Shown: in pieces, positions 1 through 5,533 of the stretch | Numbering within the stretch: the first letter of the stretch is position 1 | Layout of the letters: every line of letters begins with the position of its first letter | Origin: ANME-2 cluster archaeon | GTDB taxonomy: Archaea > Halobacteriota > Methanosarcinia > Methanosarcinales > Methanogasteraceae | DNA length: 5,643 nucleotides | NCBI GenBank assembly: GCA_003601535.1 | Contig: PIXW01000232.1 | Coordinates: forward strand, 1-5,643 | Direction of reading: 5' to 3' | Notes under the pieces: model-generated | Seen by the model: the letters and a program-made list of their open reading frames with translations, nothing else | Database searches by the model: none | What the model was told of the DNA's origin: nothing | Program-made: the position numbers and the translations under genes

Positions 1-63
1 GATCTGCGCGAACTGTATCAGTCTGATATCGACTGGCTGCGGGAGAGTCCGGTCTGTGTGTAG
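1..63 (+). CDS. C-terminal fragment of an unidentified protein, truncated by the window edge
   Basis: Frame 1 is open from the first base and encodes about 20 residues, beginning DLRELYQSDIDWL and ending at TAG (61-63). The composition (acidic and amphipathic, LRELYxxDIxWL) is protein-like, whereas the other frames give Ser/Cys-rich or interrupted translations. The pattern faintly recalls the C-terminal helix of P-loop sulfotransferases, but 20 residues are too few to assign a family. If the TAG were read through, 24 more residues (HLLPEFLKNP and onward) would follow to a TAA at 136-138, only 4 nt before the ribosome binding site of the next small gene. I take the TAG as the probable stop and keep the longer version as an alternative. 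Confidence 0.5.
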   Translation, partial: DLRELYQSDIDWLRESPVCV

Positions 64-142
64 CACCTGTTACCCGAGTTTCTTAAGAATCCTCGCAACT
101 TTTCGCTCCAGTTCTGGCAGATCGCTCGCAACAGTTAACGAA

Positions 143-150
143 GGGAGGAG
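143..150 (+). promoter_or_regulatory. Strong ribosome binding site for the 41-codon membrane ORF
   Basis: The purine block GGGAGGAG lies 5 nt upstream of the ATG at 156. It is close to a perfect anti-16S match and is the strongest such site in the window. It is the main reason for calling the small ORF a gene. Confidence 0.6.
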
Positions 151-155
151 CCTCG

Positions 156-281
156 ATGTTTGCATATTTCGCGATATTTGCTGTGTTAACAATGGTTATC
201 GGATTCAGTGATCTCGCTCTGGCGATATTTGGTGACACCGGGATAGGATACGCTATCCGGCACTCTCTGTTCTTGCGGTGA
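156..281 (+). CDS. Small hydrophobic membrane protein of 41 aa, unknown function
   Basis: The ATG at 156 opens 41 codons ending in TGA (279-281). It follows a GGGAGGAG ribosome binding site at ideal spacing. The product starts MFAYFAIFAVLTMVIGF and has one probable membrane helix, roughly residues 3-27, followed by a short polar tail ending IRHSLFLR. It lies just downstream of, and in the same direction as, the truncated gene at the left edge, so the two may be cotranscribed. It converges with the DUF2284 gene, with 42 nt between stop codons. I recognise no family. The alternative is a chance ORF, but the ribosome binding site combined with a coherent transmembrane segment makes a real small protein more likely than not. 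An antisense 31-codon ORF (70-165, minus) partly overlaps it and has no comparable start signal. Confidence 0.55.
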   Translation: MFAYFAIFAVLTMVIGFSDLALAIFGDTGIGYAIRHSLFLR

Positions 282-323
282 TGATTCGGCACAGAGCTTG
301 CAAGATTCGCGCGTGGTGAGTGA

Positions 324-926
324 CTAATCGAGCAGCACCAGTCCAAACGACCTGATCGTCTCATCGAACGTTGTTACCACCTCAAGTTCGAATCCAGCCG
401 CGCGTACCGTGGCATACACATCGATGCCGCTTGCCTCCATTGCAGGTCTCATCCTATCCTGATGCCTGCACAGCCGCTTGACAGTATGAAAATCGATATC
501 ACCCTCCTCTGGCAGGCAGGTCTCGCATAAAGAACATGGATATGCACCAAATCCAAAGGCTTTGTAATACCCTGACAGGAACGCATGCCGCTCAAGTTTG
601 AAGAGTGCATCCTGAATCCGTAAGATGAGATCCCAGAGGTAATGGTGGATATGTCTCGGATCAACCGATGTCTCCTTCGGAAGTCCGACGAACTCAACGA
701 GCACGGCATATTTATAGTCTTTCAGCGCCCTTTCAGTCTCTTCTGGTGTTGGCGCATAAGGTGGACATGAAAGGTGCTTGCCATACGCCTTGCACCCATA
801 TCTGCATTTGAGCCGCACCCATGCTGCGGTCTTTATGATATCAGCAGAGATCAGCCGCAGATCGTTTGCACCGCTCGCAAGCGCGATCTGCCGCAGTTCG
901 GATACGAGTGTGTTCAGTTCTTTCAT
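324..926 (-). CDS. DUF2284 family predicted metal-binding protein
   Basis: This 200-residue protein has the cysteine layout of DUF2284. C41, C45 and C54 lie in a CxxxC...SCPPYAPT block. C131, C134 and C137 (PCSLCETC) plus C153 form a second cluster, followed by the family signature RPAMEASGIDVY (about 160-171). The length and the hydrophobic C-terminus (FGLVLLD) fit a complete family member. The seven cysteines suggest an iron-sulfur cluster or other metal site; the biochemical role is not known. It is predicted to be cytoplasmic, with no signal peptide or membrane helix. The gene starts 39 nt after the nuclease-like gene on the same strand and has no clear Shine-Dalgarno or TATA of its own, so cotranscription is likely. 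It ends in TAG (324-326). Reading through would add 45 unremarkable residues to a TAA at 186-188, so this TAG looks like a genuine stop. Confidence 0.85.
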   Translation of the reverse strand: MKELNTLVSELRQIALASGANDLRLISADIIKTAAWVRLKCRYGCKAYGKHLSCPPYAPTPEETERALKDYKYAVLVEFVGLPKETSVDPRHIHHYLWDLILRIQDALFKLERHAFLSGYYKAFGFGAYPCSLCETCLPEEGDIDFHTVKRLCRHQDRMRPAMEASGIDVYATVRAAGFELEVVTTFDETIRSFGLVLLD

Positions 927-965
927 CGGAATCGGTTGGGTTCCTGGAACAGCGAATGCACAGGC

Positions 966-1874
966 TCACGAGTGCGTCAATGTATGTGACCCTGCTGGCA
1001 GGAGATTCAATGTAGCCACTGCATCACTGACATCCTCTGCCCAGATGAAGACCCGGTTGTACGGCGCAACCCTGTAGTACTCCTGCGGGTAGAATATCTC
1101 CTGTGTGGTCATATCCACGCAGAATCTGGAGACATATCCGTACTTCTCATAGTCTGCCAGTCTTCTGCCTCCTACAAGCTTCTTTGTGATATTGAAGAGC
1201 CGTATGCACATCCGAAACTCGTAACCGGTCAGCATCATCGGATCAGCCCATGCGCCAAGCCCGTTCTCGCAGGCAGCCTTTGCAGCCTCCTGAAAGGCGA
1301 CAAGCTCAGGATACTTCGGAATGCTCGGGTAGATGATGAACGGAGCAGCCCAGCCAGACTCGACCATCAGGTGGTTGAACGACGCCAGTTCACCAGGAGC
1401 AAGCGATTCTCGCTCTTTTCGGCTGTAGTTCGGCGCCATGTACGCAAGAAGCCTGCCATAACTGTCGAAGTGCTGATCCGCAGCCCGGATGTACACCTTC
1501 CGTCTCTTGCCGCTGGGTTTTGTCAGCCTCTCCTCGATCAGTTCCTTGAACTTCTCTGTTGCTTGCTTTCCCTGCTCCTCGTGGAGTGTGCCCGCAGCAC
1601 CTGTTGCAAGCTTCGGATAGAGGTGCGCTCCAAGCCCGTCACTCACAGGCGCATCGCCGGAAGCGATCCACTCTGCGAGCTGCGCCAGATCCCGGTCGCT
1701 TCTTGATGGTTTTCTGTTGCCTGGATAATGCACCTCAGGAGTATCGATACTGAGCATCCGGATCGGCACTGATATGTATGGTGTGTCGCCATCGGTTGCT
1801 CGCAGATATCGTTTTGTTCCGAGTGCGTCGAATTCAAATCCTTTCGGATCCCAGAAGATTTTAATCTCAGACAT
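966..1874 (-). CDS. Staphylococcal-nuclease-like (thermonuclease family) protein with insertion and C-terminal extension
   Basis: This 302-residue protein carries the SNase active-site pattern. D28-G-D30-T matches the calcium-binding DGDT. R39 and D44-T-P-E47 match the Arg35/Asp40/Glu43 stretch of staphylococcal nuclease (RxxxxDTPE). R141 in SYGRLLAYM matches Arg87. A VESGWA motif (171-176) and an alanine-rich helix ending NGLGAW (204-209) complete the fold. The expected activity is metal-dependent phosphodiester cleavage of DNA or RNA. Two departures are clear. The spacing between the catalytic Glu and the second Arg is about twice that of the Staphylococcus enzyme, giving a polar insertion at about residues 50-130. 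About 90 residues (roughly 212-302) also follow the nuclease fold, with no family that I recognise. There is no signal peptide, so unlike the secreted prototype it should act in the cytoplasm. There is no Shine-Dalgarno; a TATA-like element about 30 nt upstream suggests a leaderless transcript. The gene ends in TGA, and DUF2284 follows 39 nt later. Confidence 0.8.
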   Translation of the reverse strand: MSEIKIFWDPKGFEFDALGTKRYLRATDGDTPYISVPIRMLSIDTPEVHYPGNRKPSRSDRDLAQLAEWIASGDAPVSDGLGAHLYPKLATGAAGTLHEEQGKQATEKFKELIEERLTKPSGKRRKVYIRAADQHFDSYGRLLAYMAPNYSRKERESLAPGELASFNHLMVESGWAAPFIIYPSIPKYPELVAFQEAAKAACENGLGAWADPMMLTGYEFRMCIRLFNITKKLVGGRRLADYEKYGYVSRFCVDMTTQEIFYPQEYYRVAPYNRVFIWAEDVSDAVATLNLLPAGSHTLTHS

Positions 1875-1970
1875 GGTACGGTCTATGCGTCTGCATCGTT
1901 ATTTATCTCTTCTCTTGCATATCCGGATTGTAACGTAACAACGATATATCAGAAGAACAGAGGAGCAAAT
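1875..1970. promoter_or_regulatory. Divergent promoter region between the nuclease-like and GTPase genes
   Basis: These 96 nt separate two divergent start codons. On the minus strand an AT-rich element (AGATAAATAA, 1899-1908) is centred about 30 nt before the nuclease ATG. This is the right distance for an archaeal TATA box driving a leaderless mRNA. Read on the plus strand, the same block (TTATTTAT, 1899-1906) could serve the GTPase gene with a leader of about 40 nt. A second candidate, GATATATC (1943-1950), is so close to the GTPase ATG that its transcript would lack the ribosome binding site. I favour the upstream element. Confidence 0.45.
1960..1966 (+). promoter_or_regulatory. Ribosome binding site of the EF-Tu-like GTPase gene
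   Basis: GAGGAGC ends 4 nt before the ATG at 1971. It fixes this start codon and shows that the upstream half of the interrupted gene is initiated normally. Confidence 0.65.
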
Positions 1971-3023
1971 ATGACAAAAATAGCGATCATCGGAAGCCAG
2001 AAAAGCGGTAGAACTACCCTTGCATCAAAACTTGGCAAGAAGGGAAACGTGACCGACATCACCATCTACGACTTTGCCAAAAGCGGCACGGTATTAACAG
2101 TAATCGATGCCACCGGATATCCAAAGTCCATAAAACCGCTCATAACCGCGCTCAACCTGACAGACATCGCGCTGTTATGCATCCCTCCTGAAGGTCCTGA
2201 CGCATACACCGGTGAATGCATCGTTGCGCTGGAGATGTCAGGCTGCAAACACGGGATGATCGTTCTGACCAGATCTGACACCACATACCCCTACGCGCTT
2301 GATGAACTCACAGAGAAGATCAGAAAGATCACAGCCGGCACTGTTCTTGAGAACTGGGAGCACCTGCCGGTATCCACAACCACCTTTGCCGGTATGGACG
2401 AACTAAAAGAGATGATCACTCGATTGGGCGAAACAGTGGACGAGGAGCTTGCACAATAGAGTGAGCTTCCGCCGCGTGTTGTAGTCGACCACGTCTTCAA
2501 TGTGACCGGTATCGGTTGCGTGGTTCTGGGTGTGGTCATGCAGGGCACGATACACACAAAGGACAGGCTGGTTATGCTGCCGGTTGAGAAGCCAATCGAG
2601 ATACGATCGATTCAGATGCACGATGTCGATGTGAAGAGCGCGGCGGCAGGCGCAAGAGTCGGGCTCGCATTAAAGAACATTCAGTCGAAGGATGTGGAAC
2701 GAGGGTGCATAATTTCAGAAAAAGAGACCGTCACAACCGGTTTCACGATGAGATGCAGACTTTCGCAGTTCACAAAACAGATTTCAGCCGGAGATGTGCT
2801 GCATCTCTTCGTAGGGCTTCAGTCATCGCCTGTACGTGTCGAGAAGATCACAATGAACGGGAGAGATATAAGTTATGCTGCACCTGGAAGTGAGTGTGTT
2901 TTAACGCTTTCCGGTTCAAGGAAGGTTGCATACAGCGAACAGGACCGGTTCATTCTTGCCAATCTGGATGAAAAACAGAGATTTGCAGGATATGGTTTCT
3001 GCCACACACATGAAGCACAATAA
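1971..3023 (+). CDS. EF-Tu/SelB-like translation-factor GTPase paralogue, interrupted by an in-frame TAG (possible pyrrolysine)
   Basis: Read across the TAG at 2457-2459, this is one 350-residue protein ending in TAA. Residues 1-162 form a translation-factor G domain. They include a P-loop (G8-SQKS-G13-R14-T15), a G3 motif DATGY (46-50), a G4-like TRSD (100-103) and a helix typical of archaeal EF paralogues (ECIVALEMSGCKHGMIVLT). The domain is degenerate: the P-loop Lys is Arg, the EF-Tu catalytic His after DxxG is Tyr, and switch I is nearly absent, so GTP hydrolysis is doubtful. After the TAG comes EF-Tu domain 2 (VVVDHVFNVTGIGCVVLG, then RSIQMHDVDV and AGARVGLALKNI), and then domain 3 ending LANLDEKQRFAGYGF. 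The TAG falls in the linker between the G domain and domain 2. The members I recall are single uninterrupted proteins of about this length. The function is unknown; a role in translation is inferred from the fold. The polyferredoxin gene begins 2 nt downstream. The alternatives are a nonsense-mutated pseudogene or two separate proteins (1971-2459 and a truncated piece from GTG 2502). Confidence 0.75.
2457..2459 (+). other. In-frame TAG codon, candidate pyrrolysine site (residue 163)
   Basis: The codons read GCA CAA TAG AGT GAG CTT CCG, and the frame stays open to TAA at 3021-3023. There is no ATG, GTG or TTG in this frame between the TAG and the GTG at 2502. That GTG codes for the Val inside the conserved strand FNVTGIG, and no Shine-Dalgarno precedes it, so independent initiation of the second half is unlikely. 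Pyrrolysine decoding of TAG is established in Methanosarcinales, Methanomassiliicoccales and some related archaea. Whether this genome has pylT and pylSBCD is not visible here. Confidence 0.5.
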
Positions 3024-3025
3024 AT

Positions 3026-3988
3026 ATGAATAGAAATATAATTTATCTATCGCTCCTCTGCATCGCTCTGCTCACAGCCCTCATCTGTGTCCCTGCCCTG
3101 GCAGAAGCCGGCAGAGGTGGCGGCATAGGCGGTGGCATAGGTGGCGGCAGAAATGCTGACCTTTCGTCCATCTTAACCGTGCTGTTATCGGTGAAATATG
3201 TTCTTGGTGGACTTGCCGCATTATCAGGACTTATCCTTCTAAAAACCACAAAAATCAACCGAAATACCAGAACGCTCCTGATGTGCGCCGTCTTTCTGCT
3301 CTTCGGGGTGCTGATGGTCATGCACCAGCCAAGCCCGCTGCGTGCAGTCGTGGATTTGGTTGCGGCTCTCGTATCTGGCGGTGCGATCACGCTCCGGAAA
3401 GCCGCGATGCTCGTCTTCATCGGCGGGCTCTCGATCATAGGATCGAAACTGTTCTGCGGATGGGTCTGTCCGTTCGGGGCGCTGCAGGAGATTGTGAACA
3501 GAATCCCTGCGCCATCCGGCAAGAAGATCAAGCTGCCGTTCAGGATCACCAACAGCGTACGGGTTTCACTCTTTGTTGTCAGTTTGATAATGGTTCTCAC
3601 CACAGGAAACGATCTTTATACATACCAGGACATCCTGAATCCGTTTAAGCTCTTTGGCTGGCGTTTTGAACCGGTGCTGGCAGTTCTGGTCGGAGCGGTG
3701 CTGATCGCATCCGTGTTTGTGTACCGTCCGTTCTGTTACCTTATCTGCCCGGTGGGACTCATGACGTGGCTGCTTGAGCATGTGAGCATCTTTCGTGTAC
3801 GTATTGACATGGAAAGATGCAATAACTGCAAGAAATGCCTTTTGAAGTCGCGCTGTCCATCTGTTAAAGCGATACTGGATGGCGATACGTTGCGACCTGA
3901 CTGCTTCGCCTGCGGCGCATGTATCGATGCGTGTCCGAGAGATGCGTTGGCGTTTGAGGTTTGGAGAGATAAGGACTGGCAGAAGTGA
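3026..3988 (+). CDS. NapH/NosR-type membrane-bound 4Fe-4S polyferredoxin
   Basis: This 320-residue membrane protein probably passes electrons between a membrane or extracytoplasmic partner and the cytoplasm. The N-terminus is a signal peptide or anchor (hydrophobic 5-25, possible ALA|EA cleavage near residue 26), followed by a Gly-rich stretch at 29-41 (GRGGGIGGGIGGG). Hydrophobic segments follow at about 47-72, 84-100, 125-140, 176-193 and 214-233. Two CxxxCP motifs typical of the NapH/NosR/RdxA family occur after membrane segments: C144-GWV-C148-P and C237-YLI-C241-P. The C-terminal cytoplasmic part has two ferredoxin-like cluster motifs. C265/C268/C271/C277-P has five rather than three residues before the last Cys. 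C293/C296/C299/C303-P is canonical. The gene starts 2 nt after the GTPase stop with no good Shine-Dalgarno, suggesting translational coupling. It ends in TGA, 11 nt from the convergent radical SAM gene. The redox partner is unknown. Confidence 0.85.
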   Translation: MNRNIIYLSLLCIALLTALICVPALAEAGRGGGIGGGIGGGRNADLSSILTVLLSVKYVLGGLAALSGLILLKTTKINRNTRTLLMCAVFLLFGVLMVMHQPSPLRAVVDLVAALVSGGAITLRKAAMLVFIGGLSIIGSKLFCGWVCPFGALQEIVNRIPAPSGKKIKLPFRITNSVRVSLFVVSLIMVLTTGNDLYTYQDILNPFKLFGWRFEPVLAVLVGAVLIASVFVYRPFCYLICPVGLMTWLLEHVSIFRVRIDMERCNNCKKCLLKSRCPSVKAILDGDTLRPDCFACGACIDACPRDALAFEVWRDKDWQK

Positions 3989-3999
3989 GGATTGAAAAT

Positions 4000-5295
4000 T
4001 TATTTCCTGCGATACTTCTGCAGCAGCCCTGTTACCGCGCGCACATCACTTCCCTGCTGCCGTGCATCAAAAAGACATGCGTTGTACAGTTGATCAGTCA
4101 GGACGTTCGGAACAGACCTGCACATCTGGGCATGAAGCTCAAGATCAAAGCACCGCGCCTCGCTCTCTGTGAGTTTCAGTGCCTTATACTCCCCTTCGTG
4201 TTTCACGAATGTTGGATTCTCCGAGTCATCCGTCTTTAACACGAGATCTGAGAGATTGGTTTCCGGGATCGGTTCTGCAATGCTCACAAAGACATCATCC
4301 AGGAACGTATCCTCGATGAGATCCTTTGTCAACTGATAATCATCGATCGTCTCTTTCGGATAGCCAACGATGAAACTCCCGGCAACCTTAACACCGCACT
4401 GTTGCGCCAGTTCGATCGCATAAACGTTCTTTTCCGAATTAACACCCTTCCGCATCGTTTTTAAGATCTTATCGCTTCCGGATTCAATCCCGTAATACAC
4501 CCAGCCCATCGTGAAATCATGGATCGCATGTAGCATCTCCTCGTTGACATAATCAACCCTGATGTCAGGAACAGAGACGTTTCTTTTCCCCATCACCTCT
4601 GCTATCGCCTGCAGCAGTTCGATAAACGCATTCACATTAACAGACTTCTTATACTGATACAGAGAACTGGTTCCGCCGCTTATTGCAATCCTTCGAACGC
4701 CGCACCGCTTGAACTCCTCTATCTCCAGAACGATATCCTCGATACTCCTGCTCCGTATCCTTGTTCCAAAGAATTTCGGAACCTGGCAGAAGCCACATGC
4801 ACCGATACAACCTCGATGCGTCTCGATATAAACATTCGCGCCCCTGATACTCTGATTCTCGATATCATCAGGTATCAGCGGCAGCGGTCTTTCGATCTTT
4901 GCTGGCTCTGGCTCGGTCTGGACGATCTCATCATCGCTTCTGAATGCGATTCCAGAAATATCTTCGGAAATTCCATTGTTCAACAATTCAAGCGTTGACT
5001 CTTCTCCTTCTCCGATTATCACGGCATCCACGTCCAGTTCTCCGAGAACGATGTCAGGGTATGCGCTGACAGGACCTCCGACATAGACCGGTTTGCTGCA
5101 CTGCGATGCGAAATCCCTGATTCTGTTGTCGAGGAGATGAAGGGTCGAGTACAAACTCAGCAGTATTATGTCTGCGTTGGGAGTGGCATCCACATTTTTT
5201 GTGAGCGTTACATCGAATCCTGCGTCGCGGAGGATTCCGCCGATCACCATTGAGCCGTAGGTGTAGAGGTCAGGGGAGACGATCGCAATCTTCAT
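4000..5295 (-). CDS. Cobalamin-binding-domain radical SAM protein, candidate McrA glutamine C-methyltransferase (MgmA type)
   Basis: This 431-residue protein has an N-terminal B12-binding-like Rossmann domain (about 1-120, opening MKIAIVSPDLYTYG, with VGGPVSAYPD at 72-81 and IIGEGEEST at 93-101). It contains no DxHxxG motif, so cobalamin would bind without a protein His from that motif. A radical SAM domain follows, with C163-IGA-C167-GF-C170 for the 4Fe-4S cluster, the GGTSS glycine block at 207-211, and YGIESGSD (268-275) in the later barrel. The C-terminal tail (about 345-431) contains no added cluster motif. The length, domain order and N-terminal sequence match, from memory, the methanogen-restricted MJ_0865-type family. 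That family includes the enzyme that methylates a glutamine in the McrA active site. The family-level call is secure; the substrate is inferred. It is transcribed alone, with a TATA-like element about 30 nt before the ATG and no Shine-Dalgarno. Confidence 0.8.
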   Translation of the reverse strand: MKIAIVSPDLYTYGSMVIGGILRDAGFDVTLTKNVDATPNADIILLSLYSTLHLLDNRIRDFASQCSKPVYVGGPVSAYPDIVLGELDVDAVIIGEGEESTLELLNNGISEDISGIAFRSDDEIVQTEPEPAKIERPLPLIPDDIENQSIRGANVYIETHRGCIGACGFCQVPKFFGTRIRSRSIEDIVLEIEEFKRCGVRRIAISGGTSSLYQYKKSVNVNAFIELLQAIAEVMGKRNVSVPDIRVDYVNEEMLHAIHDFTMGWVYYGIESGSDKILKTMRKGVNSEKNVYAIELAQQCGVKVAGSFIVGYPKETIDDYQLTKDLIEDTFLDDVFVSIAEPIPETNLSDLVLKTDDSENPTFVKHEGEYKALKLTESEARCFDLELHAQMCRSVPNVLTDQLYNACLFDARQQGSDVRAVTGLLQKYRRK

Positions 5296-5320
5296 GGATG
5301 GTTACATCTGGACGTGATGG

Positions 5321-5330
5321 TGATATATCT
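5321..5330 (-). promoter_or_regulatory. TATA box of the radical SAM gene, probably leaderless
   Basis: On the minus strand AGATATATCA is centred about 30 nt upstream of the ATG at 5295, preceded by the purine-rich AGCAGAAAAC, which could serve as a BRE. The start codon has no Shine-Dalgarno (CCATCC precedes it). This spacing predicts transcription starting at or next to the start codon. Confidence 0.5.
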
Positions 5331-5378
5331 GTTTTCTGCTCGCGAGTATGCAGATGATGCACCATGCCTGGTTGATTT

Positions 5379-5414
5379 AAAAATAAAAAGAGGGGGGAAT
5401 ATGCATCTCCGCCC
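5379..5414 (-). terminator. Hairpin plus T-tract, terminator-like, for the upstream minus-strand gene
   Basis: Read on the minus strand, GGGCGG (5414-5409) can pair with the run of six C at 5397-5392, leaving one bulged base, around an AT-rich loop. It is followed by TCTTTTTATTTTT (5391-5379). A GC-rich stem ahead of a T-rich tract, 120 nt after the stop codon at 5534, fits a transcription terminator. Archaeal termination can depend on the T-tract alone, so the stem may be incidental. Confidence 0.4.
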
Positions 5415-5533
5415 AGAATCGTGTAGGGCTTTGCACGTCCTTGGTATACACGTTGGCAGCACATATACAAATCAATGATCCAGGAGCGGAGTGAAAGTGA
5501 ATGCAGCATTTTACACAAACACCAGTCTGGCGA

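Larger units (their letters stand above)
5296..5533. other. Intergenic region of 238 nt
   Basis: Besides the radical SAM promoter and the T-tract structure, I see no RNA gene or credible protein here. Short ORFs exist on both strands (for example 5401-5478 plus, 25 codons, behind a G6 run), but the G run is explained by the hairpin and their compositions are not protein-like. Confidence 0.5.

Noticed and set aside
70..165. Minus-strand 31-codon ORF ending LPELERKVARILKKLG
   Set aside because: The tail looks protein-like, but stops at 196-198, 205-207 and 253-255 close the frame upstream, there is no start signal, and it is codon-aligned antisense to the plus-strand frame. It could be a remnant, but nothing supports it.
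83..364. Minus-strand ORF of 93 codons
   Set aside because: Ser, Arg and Asn-rich off-frame translation with no start signal. It overlaps the end of the DUF2284 gene in another frame.
385..397. tRNA T-loop-like string AGTTCGAATCCAG
   Set aside because: It is inside the DUF2284 coding region and no acceptor or anticodon stem can be built around it.
2502..3023. Independent gene starting at GTG 2502
   Set aside because: The start lies inside the conserved first strand of EF-Tu domain 2, has no ribosome binding site, and is in the same frame as the upstream G domain. It is treated as the second half of one interrupted gene.
5401..5478. 25-codon plus-strand ORF behind a G6 run
   Set aside because: The G run is better explained as the antisense of a terminator-like hairpin, and the peptide has no recognisable features.
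5270..5518. Minus-strand ORF of 82 codons upstream of the radical SAM gene
   Set aside because: It crosses the terminator-like tract and the promoter, overlaps the radical SAM start, and has no Shine-Dalgarno or coherent composition.
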